DNA from: CAKZSB01 sp964646405
GTDB lineage: Bacteria; Pseudomonadota; Gammaproteobacteria; Granulosicoccales; Granulosicoccaceae
Length of the DNA stretch: 51,460 nucleotides
Reading direction: 5' to 3'
NCBI GenBank assembly: GCA_964646405.1
Contig: CAZYDV010000005.1
Location: 1-51,460, forward strand
Shown here: positions 42,312-49,927 of the stretch, piece by piece
Layout: each line of letters starts with the position of its first letter
Position numbering within the stretch: position 1 is the first letter of the stretch
The notes under the pieces: model-generated
Database searches by the model: none
What the model was told of the DNA's origin: nothing
The model's input: the letters and a program-made list of their open reading frames with translations, nothing else
Program-made: the position numbers and the translations under genes

Positions 42312-43292
42312 ATGAATAACAACGACAGATGGGCTGAGGACGATGGCGACTACGCCTACGACACCGGATGGGAGCGTGATGTTATTTCCACGCTCGCCCT
42401 TGATTCGCTGAAGGAACAGCGCCGCGCGCGGCGCTGGGGCATCTTCTTCAAGTTACTGGGTTTCGGCTATGTCGCCGTCGCTCTGCTGCTGGCCTTTCGC
42501 AACAATCTGTTCGATTTCAACTTCAGCGAACCGGAAAAGCACACCGCGATAGTCGACGTTGCCGGACCGATTGGCGCCGGCGAGCAGGCCAGTGCCGATC
42601 GCATCGTCGCTGGTGTAACGGCTGCGTTTGCCGATGAGAACACCGCTGGTGTCATCCTGCGCATCAACAGCCCGGGCGGCAGCCCGGTGCAGTCGGGGCG
42701 CGTGTTTGATGAGGTCAAGCGCCTGCGCGAAATGAACCCGGATGTGCCGCTGTATGCGGTGATCGAGGATCTGTGTGCGTCCGGTGGCTACTACGTGGCC
42801 GCCGCCGCCGACAAGATCTACGCCGACAAGGCGAGTCTGGTGGGATCTATCGGCGTGCGCACAGGCGGTTTCGGGTTTGTCGACACCATGCAAAAACTCG
42901 GTGTCGAACGCCGCTTGATCACGGCCGGTGAAAATAAAGCGTTTCTCGATCCGTTTTCGCCTTTGAAGAGTGATGAGGTAGCGCACATGGAATCGTTGCT
43001 GGATGAAATTCATCTGCAGTTCAAGGCGGTGGTGAAGGAGGGCAGAGGAGACGCCCTCGGTGATGACAGCGAAATTTTCAGCGGACTGATCTGGACCGGT
43101 GAGCAGGCGCTTGCCAACGGTCTGGTCGATGAGATTGGCAGTGAGATGACCGTTGCGCGGGACGTCTTCAAGGCTGAGAAGCTCGTGAATTTCACGCCCC
43201 AGGACGGCTTGCTGAGTCAAATCGCTGGTAACATTGGCGTTAAATTGTCCGGTCAGCTGGTCAACTCGGGGCTCGTGCCCGAGATGCGCTAG
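42312..43292 (+). CDS. sppA: Signal peptide peptidase SppA, short (36 kDa) type
   Basis: A 326-residue inner-membrane S49 serine protease that would degrade cleaved signal peptides. The ATG at 42312 (MNNNDRWAEDDGDYAYDTGW) is chosen over the in-frame start at 42267. One membrane span lies at about 47-62 (FKLLGFGYVAVALLLAF). The S49 core has ILRINSPGGSPVQSG, the catalytic Ser157 in EDLCASGGYYVAAAADKIYA and the general-base Lys209 in AGENKAFLDPFSPL. It is the short type with a single S49 domain, as in Bacillus and many Pseudomonas, not the duplicated E. coli SppA. It follows rluC by 110 bases. Confidence 0.93.
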   Translation: MNNNDRWAEDDGDYAYDTGWERDVISTLALDSLKEQRRARRWGIFFKLLGFGYVAVALLLAFRNNLFDFNFSEPEKHTAIVDVAGPIGAGEQASADRIVAGVTAAFADENTAGVILRINSPGGSPVQSGRVFDEVKRLREMNPDVPLYAVIEDLCASGGYYVAAAADKIYADKASLVGSIGVRTGGFGFVDTMQKLGVERRLITAGENKAFLDPFSPLKSDEVAHMESLLDEIHLQFKAVVKEGRGDALGDDSEIFSGLIWTGEQALANGLVDEIGSEMTVARDVFKAEKLVNFTPQDGLLSQIAGNIGVKLSGQLVNSGLVPEMR

Positions 43293-43321
43293 CGCGGGCC
43301 AACGCGGCTACCCGGGGTGAT

Positions 43322-43780
43322 GTGGACACAACAATAGTTCGGCAAACGCTGGATTCAGACGCTGACACGCAGGCCGCTGGCGCAGCCTTTGCCGCCCGAG
43401 TCGCTGACGAGGCCCCCTCGACCGCCACGGTGATCCTGCTGTACGGTGAACTGGGTGCCGGCAAGACGACATTCTCGCGCGGTTTCGTACGCGCGGCCGG
43501 GCACGCCGGGGCCGTCAAGAGCCCGACCTATACCCTCATGGAACGCTACGACACATCGATGGGTGAAATCGCCCATCTGGACCTCTATCGCCTGAATGAC
43601 CCGGAAGAACTGGAGTACATCGGTTTTCGCGATCTGCTCGATGCCGGTGCCACACTGCTCATCGAATGGCCGCAGCGCGCACCGTCACTGCAAGCGATCG
43701 CACAATACGATGTAAACCTTTCGTATCACCCCGAGGGCGGCCGTGAACTGGTGATTGACAAGAGGTTACCGACTGGTTAG
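43322..43780 (+). CDS. tsaE: tRNA threonylcarbamoyladenosine biosynthesis ATPase TsaE
   Basis: TsaE is the small ATPase that resets the TsaB-TsaD complex in t6A37 formation. The 152 residues have Walker A LLYGELGAGKTTFSRGFVR (G42-T50), then KSPTYTLMERYD and HLDLYRL, and LIEWPQRAPSL near the end, all family marks. The start is GTG at 43322 with GGGG just upstream; an ATG two bases earlier is out of frame. It begins 29 bases after sppA and leads the order tsaE-amidase-mutL-miaA, which is conserved with E. coli. Confidence 0.96.
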   Translation: MDTTIVRQTLDSDADTQAAGAAFAARVADEAPSTATVILLYGELGAGKTTFSRGFVRAAGHAGAVKSPTYTLMERYDTSMGEIAHLDLYRLNDPEELEYIGFRDLLDAGATLLIEWPQRAPSLQAIAQYDVNLSYHPEGGRELVIDKRLPTG

Positions 43781-43961
43781 AAACATTTACAGGAATATGC
43801 AATAAACTGCGGTAAAACTGGTAAAGTCAGCTTCGCACATCACCGGATTCTTGTGGCGATCGCGGCTTGTGAACATCGATAACCAATCGACAATCGTGGC
43901 CTGAGCGACCCTGGATTGAGCACCTCGCGCGATTTGACGTTACCTGAACGATACAGTCATC

Positions 43962-45176
43962 TTGGCAATACCATCGGATCATCGCCGCAATTTTCTACTG
44001 CTAGCCAGTAGGCTCGCCTGTCTTGGCGGGCTGGGCTTGAGCGCACGTGAAGCGCTTGCCGCCAGTCAAACCCGTGTCACCGGAATTCGGTTTACCGCTG
44101 AGCGCGAGCGCATGAAAATGCACCTCGATCTCGACGAACTGCCAGCCGGCTACAAAATCTTCACTCTGGAAAATCCGCAGCGCATCGTGCTGGATCTGGC
44201 CAATAGCCGGGTTGCTACGCTGCTGTCCAACGAATTGAAAGCCCGCGGCACGGTGCGGCGCGTGCGCTACGGCAAACGCAACGCCAGCGATCTTAGGATC
44301 GTGCTCGACGTCAATGCCAAACCGGGCGATGTCAGTGGCCAACTCTATGAGTTCCGCGGCAGCAGCAAGGTGCGGCTGGTTGTCGATTTGGGTATGAAGC
44401 CGATCACTGCACCGGCGGCCGATGAGGCCATCGACTCAGCTGATCGACGCGATATTGTCATTGCGATCGACGCCGGACACGGCGGTCGAGACCCGGGTGC
44501 GCTGGGTTATCGCAAAACGCGTGAAAAAGACGTCACGCTCGACATCGCCTTTGAACTGGAGCGCAAGTTGCGGCGCCGCAAGGGGTTTCGCCCGGTGTTG
44601 ACGCGCACGGCGGACAAGTACATTGCACTGGCCGATCGAGTGCAGGCAGCACGCAGCAGTCGGGCCGACTTTCTGATCTCGATTCACGCAGACGCCTATC
44701 CGAAGAAAACCGCGAGGGGGTCTTCGGTATTTGCGCTGTCACGAGACGGCGCCAGCTCCAGAACCGCGCAGTTGCTGGCGCAGGCGGAGAATCAGGTCGA
44801 CAAACTATTTGGCGAAGTGCCAGTCAGCGATTCCAACGAAGCGCTCTCGCGGGTTTTGGTGGATCTGGCCAGGAATGCCGTGCTGGAGTCGAGTATCGAA
44901 TGCGGCGATGCGATTTTAGCAAAGCTGGGACGCGTGAATGTGCTGCACAAAGATAAAGTCGAGCAGGCGAACTTTGCTGTGCTGCGCGCCCCCGACGTGC
45001 CTTCGCTGCTGGTCGAAACCGCGTTTATCTCGAACCCGCGCGAGGAGCGCAAGCTGCGCTCGCGACGACACCAGCGCAAACTTGCAGGCGCCATTGCAGA
45101 CGGTGTGGTCGATTATTTCTCCAGCAATCCACCGCCTGATTCAAAACTCGCCCTCGACGCCCGACGCCGCGGCTGA
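43962..45176 (+). CDS. N-acetylmuramoyl-L-alanine amidase (AMIN plus Amidase_3), Tat-type signal
   Basis: A periplasmic zinc amidase that cuts the stem peptide from MurNAc to separate daughter cells. The 404 residues begin at TTG 43962; an in-frame stop at 43935 leaves no other usual start codon. The N-terminus SDHRRNFLLLASRLACLGGL carries an RR-x-F-L motif and ends ALAAS, pointing to Tat export, as for E. coli AmiA and AmiC rather than AmiB, whose operon place this gene holds. An AMIN domain (about 40-145) precedes Amidase_3, with zinc ligands His173 (DAGHGGRDPGA), Glu188 and His242 (SIHADAYP) and catalytic Glu352 (LLVETAFISN). The inserted helix region (about 258-320) would be the autoinhibitory, EnvC/NlpD-controlled element. 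Confidence 0.92.
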   Translation: MAIPSDHRRNFLLLASRLACLGGLGLSAREALAASQTRVTGIRFTAERERMKMHLDLDELPAGYKIFTLENPQRIVLDLANSRVATLLSNELKARGTVRRVRYGKRNASDLRIVLDVNAKPGDVSGQLYEFRGSSKVRLVVDLGMKPITAPAADEAIDSADRRDIVIAIDAGHGGRDPGALGYRKTREKDVTLDIAFELERKLRRRKGFRPVLTRTADKYIALADRVQAARSSRADFLISIHADAYPKKTARGSSVFALSRDGASSRTAQLLAQAENQVDKLFGEVPVSDSNEALSRVLVDLARNAVLESSIECGDAILAKLGRVNVLHKDKVEQANFAVLRAPDVPSLLVETAFISNPREERKLRSRRHQRKLAGAIADGVVDYFSSNPPPDSKLALDARRRG

Positions 45177-45289
45177 TTGCCCCTGAGGCGCGTCGCGTCT
45201 CGCCGCCAAATTTTTTCTCTGGCAAATTGTCGCCATCGTTTTGCACGCGGGCTCCCTGTTAGAATCGGCGCTCTTGTGTGGAGCCTCCG

Positions 45290-47101
45290 ATGCCGATTCA
45301 GCAACTTCCGGATCATCTGATCAATCAAATCGCCGCCGGCGAGGTGATCGAACGGCCTGCGTCTGTGGTCAAGGAACTGCTGGAAAACTGTCTCGATGCC
45401 GGCGCCACCCGGATCGATGTCGACATCCACAGCGGTGGCATTCGACAGATCTCCATCAGTGACAACGGTTGCGGCATCCCGGAGGCTCAACTGCCGCTGG
45501 CGTTGACTCGCCACGCGACCAGTAAGATTCAGTCGTTAGAGGATCTTGAATCAGTGCGCTCGATGGGTTTTCGTGGCGAGGCGCTGTCGAGTGTGGCGGC
45601 CGTGGCACGAGTATCGGTGACCTCGCGACCATCTGATCAGCAACACGCCACCGAAATCAGTGTCGACAGCATCTCCGGTGATACCTCGTTCAAACCGGCG
45701 TCAAGGGAAGTCGGTACCACCGTTTGCGTGCGCGATATCTTTTTCAATGTGCCCGCCAGACGAAAGTTCTTGAAAGCCGAGAAGACCGAGATGGGCCACA
45801 TCGATGCCGCCGTGCACAAAATCGCGCTGGCCAGATGGGACGTCGGATTTACCTTAAGTCACAACGGCAAACAACTGCTGTCGCTGCCGGCAGGTGAAGG
45901 GACCGAGGCTGGCGAGCAGCGCGTGCTGAGTGTGCTCGGCGCCGAGTTCATGGAAAACGCTTTGTTTGTCGCGCGCGAAGCGGCCGGGCTGTCGCTGAAA
46001 GGGTGGATCTCTCGGCCGGTGTTCTCGCGTAGTCAGGCAGATCAGCAGTATTTCTATGTCAATGATCGAATCGTCCGAGATCGTACGTTATCGCATGCGA
46101 TCAAGCAGGCGTATGCCGATCTCATGTACCACGCGAGACATCCCGCCTATGCTCTGTATCTGGCGATGGATCCTTCCGATGTCGACGTCAACGTACACCC
46201 GGGCAAGCTCGAAGTCAGGTTTCGCGAGGGTCGCAGCGTGCACGGCTTTGTGTCGAGTACTATCAAGAGTGCGCTGGCAGTCGGCTCGGCCGGGGTCGAT
46301 GAATTGCCATCTGCAGTCGAGCCACCCGCTGGCAGTCCTGCGCCGCCGTCGACGGGCGACAAAGGCTATCCAGCAAGGCAGACCAGCATGTCTTTAAGCG
46401 CGCGCGAAGGGCAGTCGCGTTACGCCGAGTTTGTTCGAGGTGGTGCGGGCGATCGACGCTCGCCAGCGCCATCGGTTACCCAGTCGCCGCAGGCACCGTC
46501 GGTGGACGATGCGCCGGTGCCGCCACTGGGATTTGCGCTGGCGCATGTGCACGGCGCATTCATTCTGGCTCAAAGCCGTGACGGCTTGATCATGGTCGAT
46601 GCACATGCGGCGCACGAACGCGTCACCTACGAGCGTCTCAAGGATCAGCGGGAGGGTGGTGCGGTGCGTTCACAACCGCTGCTGTTGCCGGTGACCGTGC
46701 ACGTCAGCGAGCGCGAGGCAAGCCTTGCCGAAGAAAATTTCGCCCTGTTCGAACAACTCGGCATGCAGACCGACCGACGCGGACTCGATGTGCTGGTAGT
46801 GCGCAGTGTTCCAGTCGAGCTGCAGCGCTGTGATGCTGAGCAATTACTGCGCGATGTGCTGTCCGATATCGCCGAGTCCGGCCACAGTTATCGGGTTGAA
46901 GAAGAAGTCAACAAGCTGCTCTCGACCATGGCCTGTCACGGTTCGGTTCGCGCCAATCGGCAACTTACCGTCATGGAAATGAACGCGCTGCTGCGCGACA
47001 TGGAGCGCACGCCGAATTCGGATCAATGCAATCACGGTAGGCCCACCTGGGTGGAATTGAGCATGAAGGAAATGGACTCCATGTTCATGCGGGGCCGCTA
47101 G
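45290..47101 (+). CDS. mutL: DNA mismatch repair protein MutL, endonuclease-type
   Basis: MutL couples mismatch recognition by MutS to strand incision. The 603 residues start at ATG 45290 after GGAG; the GTG at 45278 adds four residues. The GHKL ATPase has NQIAAGEVIERPASVVKELL with Glu29 and Asn33, SDNGCGIP, RHATSKI and GFRGEALSS. A Pro/Ser/Ala-rich linker (about 335-410) leads to the C-terminal domain, which carries DAHAAHERVTYE at 437-448. This fits the DQHA-x2-E-x4-E endonuclease motif with Ala for Gln. The companion motifs ACHGSVRA and CNHGRP (580-585) are also present. E. coli MutL lacks these, so this MutL probably nicks DNA itself. Confidence 0.96.
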   Translation: MPIQQLPDHLINQIAAGEVIERPASVVKELLENCLDAGATRIDVDIHSGGIRQISISDNGCGIPEAQLPLALTRHATSKIQSLEDLESVRSMGFRGEALSSVAAVARVSVTSRPSDQQHATEISVDSISGDTSFKPASREVGTTVCVRDIFFNVPARRKFLKAEKTEMGHIDAAVHKIALARWDVGFTLSHNGKQLLSLPAGEGTEAGEQRVLSVLGAEFMENALFVAREAAGLSLKGWISRPVFSRSQADQQYFYVNDRIVRDRTLSHAIKQAYADLMYHARHPAYALYLAMDPSDVDVNVHPGKLEVRFREGRSVHGFVSSTIKSALAVGSAGVDELPSAVEPPAGSPAPPSTGDKGYPARQTSMSLSAREGQSRYAEFVRGGAGDRRSPAPSVTQSPQAPSVDDAPVPPLGFALAHVHGAFILAQSRDGLIMVDAHAAHERVTYERLKDQREGGAVRSQPLLLPVTVHVSEREASLAEENFALFEQLGMQTDRRGLDVLVVRSVPVELQRCDAEQLLRDVLSDIAESGHSYRVEEEVNKLLSTMACHGSVRANRQLTVMEMNALLRDMERTPNSDQCNHGRPTWVELSMKEMDSMFMRGR

Positions 47102-48088
47102 TTGAGGTCTGCGGTGGACGAGGGTCAGGCGGCTCGGGGTCTACAGCCGGTCATCTGCTTACTGGGGCCGACGGCATCCGGCAAGACCGCGCTGGCGCTT
47201 GAATTGCTGGCGCGTTACCCGCTCGAGATCATCAGCGTCGACTCAGCACTGGTGTATCGCGGCATGGACATCGGCACCGCCAAACCGGATGCCGCGACAC
47301 TAGAGTCCGCCCCGCACGCGCTGATTGATGTCGTCGATCCGTGGCAGAACTATTCGGTGTCAAGATTTCTGGCCGATGTCAAAGACGAGATACAACGCAT
47401 TGATCGTGCGGGCAGGATACCGCTGCTGGTCGGCGGCACAATGCTGTATTTTCACAGTCTATGGCACGGTCTGACCGAGCTGCCAGAGGCTAGCGACAGT
47501 GTCCGGGCCGAGATAGAACGCGACGCTCTGAAGCACGGGTGGGACGCGATGCACGAGCGCTTGCGTCTCGTCGATCCGCAGTCGGCCAGCAGAATTCACC
47601 CGAATGATCCGCAACGGCTGACACGCGCACTGGAGGTGCACAGGCTATCCGGTCAAAGTCTGACGGAGCTGGTTGCACAGCGCGGACGCGAGACCGCCTG
47701 CGACTATGATTTTCTGCGTCTTGGACTGTACCCGGAGAATCGTGCGATGCTGCATCGCACGATCGAGCAACGTTTCGACCAGATGCTGACCGCCGGCTTC
47801 GAACAAGAAGTGCGCGCGCTGATGGCTGAGCCGCGCAATGACCCGACGCTCGCATCGATGCGCTGCGTCGGTTACCGCCAGATGTGGCGCTGGCTGGCTG
47901 GAAAGGGCACCTTTGACGACATGCGCGATCGAGCCGTCGCCGCCACTCGGCAACTGGCCAAGCGACAATTCACCTGGATGCGACGCATGGACGAACTGCG
48001 GCTATCAGATCCATTTGTCAACGGTGGGCTCGACCCGGTGCTGCGGGATGAAACCGACCGATGGTGTGGCGCGCACCTTGAACGATAG
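47102..48088 (+). CDS. miaA: tRNA dimethylallyltransferase
   Basis: MiaA adds dimethylallyl to N6 of A37 in tRNAs that read UNN codons. The 328 residues have the P-loop LGPTASGKT (22-29), SVDSALVYRGMDIGTAKP, HALIDVVDPWQNYSVSRF, LVGGTMLYFHSLWHGL and near the end MRCVGYRQMWRWL and AKRQFTWMRRM. The start is TTG at 47102, directly after the mutL stop with no gap; GTG 12 bases on is an alternative. Its position after mutL is conserved with E. coli, but here cysM, not hfq, comes next. Confidence 0.96.
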   Translation: MRSAVDEGQAARGLQPVICLLGPTASGKTALALELLARYPLEIISVDSALVYRGMDIGTAKPDAATLESAPHALIDVVDPWQNYSVSRFLADVKDEIQRIDRAGRIPLLVGGTMLYFHSLWHGLTELPEASDSVRAEIERDALKHGWDAMHERLRLVDPQSASRIHPNDPQRLTRALEVHRLSGQSLTELVAQRGRETACDYDFLRLGLYPENRAMLHRTIEQRFDQMLTAGFEQEVRALMAEPRNDPTLASMRCVGYRQMWRWLAGKGTFDDMRDRAVAATRQLAKRQFTWMRRMDELRLSDPFVNGGLDPVLRDETDRWCGAHLER

Positions 48089-48137
48089 CGCTTCGCCTAT
48101 ACAAAACCCACACGCACAGGCCCGACGGCAACTCATC

Positions 48138-49052
48138 ATGACCCAAACCTCTGCCCAACCGGCGCAAATCCACGCGCTGGCAGACCAAATCGGCGGCACG
48201 CGTCTGTGTCAGCTGCAACGGATATTCGACGGTGCCAACGGCAATCGAATCGCGGCCAAACTGGAAGGCGACAATCCAGCCGGATCCGTCAAGGATCGAC
48301 CGGCGGTAAACATGATTATGGCGGCCGAAAAGCGGGGTGATATTTCGCCCGGCGATACGCTGATCGAGGCGACCAGCGGCAACACCGGCATAGCGCTGGC
48401 GATGGCGGCGGCGGTGCGCGGCTATCGCATGAAACTGATCATGCCAGACAACATGAGCGAAGAGCGCCGCCTGACCATGAGTGTCTATGGCGCCGAGCTG
48501 ATCTCCGTGACGCAGGAGCAGGGCATGGAATACGCGCGCGACCTGGCTCAGGAAATGGCGCAAAACGGCCAAGGTGTGGTACTCGATCAGTTTGCCAATC
48601 CGGACAACCCGGCGGCCCACTACCACAGCACCGGACCAGAGATCTGGCGCCAAACCGACGGACAGGTGACCCACTTTGTCTCGTCGATGGGCACGACTGG
48701 CACCATCATGGGGGTGTCTCGCTACTTGAAAGAACGCAATCCCGATATTCAGATTATCGGCTGCCAACCGACAGAGAACTCCAGCATACCGGGTATTCGT
48801 CGGTGGCCACCGGCCTATCTGCCGAAGATCTACGAGCCGTCGCGGGTGGATCGAATCATCGATGTATCCCAGGAAAATGCCGAACAAACGGCCAGGCAAA
48901 TGGCCGCTGAAGAGGGGATTTTTTGCGGCGTATCGTCCGGTGGGGCGCTTTACGCAGCGCTCGGGCTGGCGCGCGAGGAGCGCGACAGTCTGATCGTCAC
49001 GATCGTCTGTGATCGTGGCGATCGATATTTGTCGACCGGTGTATTTTCCTGA
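48138..49052 (+). CDS. cysM: Cysteine synthase B (O-acetylserine sulfhydrylase, CysM type)
   Basis: CysM makes cysteine from O-acetylserine with sulphide, and S-sulphocysteine with thiosulphate. The 304 residues start at ATG 48138; the frame is open upstream to 47838 but overlaps miaA. PLP Lys52 lies in GDNPAGSVKDRPAVNMI. TSGNTGIALAMAAAVRGYRM, the activation loop MPDNMSEERR, SMGTTGTIMGVSRYL, PGIRRWP and GIFCGVSSGGA all match E. coli CysM closely, and RRWP with a C-terminal CDRGDRYLSTGVF fits CysM better than CysK. It follows miaA by 49 bases and ends against the FHA gene with no gap. Confidence 0.95.
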   Translation: MTQTSAQPAQIHALADQIGGTRLCQLQRIFDGANGNRIAAKLEGDNPAGSVKDRPAVNMIMAAEKRGDISPGDTLIEATSGNTGIALAMAAAVRGYRMKLIMPDNMSEERRLTMSVYGAELISVTQEQGMEYARDLAQEMAQNGQGVVLDQFANPDNPAAHYHSTGPEIWRQTDGQVTHFVSSMGTTGTIMGVSRYLKERNPDIQIIGCQPTENSSIPGIRRWPPAYLPKIYEPSRVDRIIDVSQENAEQTARQMAAEEGIFCGVSSGGALYAALGLAREERDSLIVTIVCDRGDRYLSTGVFS

Positions 49053-49859
49053 TCAGGCGGAGCCGTAAAAAGGGTAGATAAACTCGACCTTGGCGCCTGC
49101 CAGTTCTAGGTTGTCGCCGGTCGCGAGTTTGATTTCGGATTTTGGCGTAAGCCCGGTGCCATTGATCTTGATGCTGCCGTGGCCGGCGTCCAGACACAAG
49201 GGAACAAAATAGTAGCCACTGTCCTTGCGGGCGATTGCGCCAGCCTGATCACCGCGTTTGCCAAGCGTTGTCACGGCTTTCTCCAGCACGTAGACGTCAC
49301 CGGTTTTCGGGCCGCTCTCAACCCTCAGGGCTGCGAGCTCAGAGACAATCGCGTGCGTATCCTGCTCCAGTTCGATGTGCTCGCGCGGCACGATGCTTGT
49401 GGGCTCGGCAGGTGCTGTGGATAGAATGGCCGTGTCGACTTGCCGATCGTCCATTGCGCCGCTCAGATCCGGATCGATACGATGGTTGGGTCCCTGCTCG
49501 TGCAGGCTGATAATCTCAGCCGTTTCAACTGGTGCCGGTGCGGCAACTTCCGCACTCGCGGTTTGCTCGGCGGCCGACTCTGCATACTGCAGTTCGAACA
49601 TCCCAAGCGTAATCTGATCGCGGTGGGTCAGTACGTGGCGACTGATCGGCACACCGTTGACCAGCGTGCCATTGGTGCTCTCCAGATCTTCCAGTATCAG
49701 GCAGCCGTTTTCCTGACTGATCACTGCATGGTGGCCACTGATCGACAAATGCGACAAACACAGCGCGTTATCTTTGCGACGGCCAATGGTAATGATGTCT
49801 TGCGTCAGTTCATGCAGGCTGGTTTCGCCCGTGTCGCTGGTGATGATCAGCTGAGCCAT
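49053..49859 (-). CDS. FHA-domain protein, one canonical and one degenerate FHA domain
   Basis: A 268-residue cytosolic protein with no signal peptide. The first FHA domain (about 2-95) is canonical: IGRRKDNALCLSH, SISGHHAVIS and LESTNGTLVNG supply the phosphothreonine-binding Arg, Ser/His and Asn. A linker rich in Ala, Pro and Glu leads to a second FHA-like domain (about 195-268), with LGKRGDQAGAIARKDSGYYF and GDNLELAGAKVEFIY, in which the usual Ser/His and Asn marks are weak. The ATG at 49859 is preferred to the TTG at 49868. The protein probably reads a phosphorylated partner, but no kinase or phosphatase gene is near. Confidence 0.85.
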   Translation of the reverse strand: MAQLIITSDTGETSLHELTQDIITIGRRKDNALCLSHLSISGHHAVISQENGCLILEDLESTNGTLVNGVPISRHVLTHRDQITLGMFELQYAESAAEQTASAEVAAPAPVETAEIISLHEQGPNHRIDPDLSGAMDDRQVDTAILSTAPAEPTSIVPREHIELEQDTHAIVSELAALRVESGPKTGDVYVLEKAVTTLGKRGDQAGAIARKDSGYYFVPLCLDAGHGSIKINGTGLTPKSEIKLATGDNLELAGAKVEFIYPFYGSA

Positions 49860-49927
49860 ACTTGCCAAATCTGTTACGGTGTCGTTGCAGGATGTTACAG
49901 CTTCGACCGTCGTGAGATCATGGCGAT

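Noticed and set aside
45177..45220. A terminator between the amidase gene and mutL, suggested by AAATTTTTT
   Set aside because: The bases before the T-run form only a short, broken stem, and the mutL ribosome site follows closely in a conserved operon.
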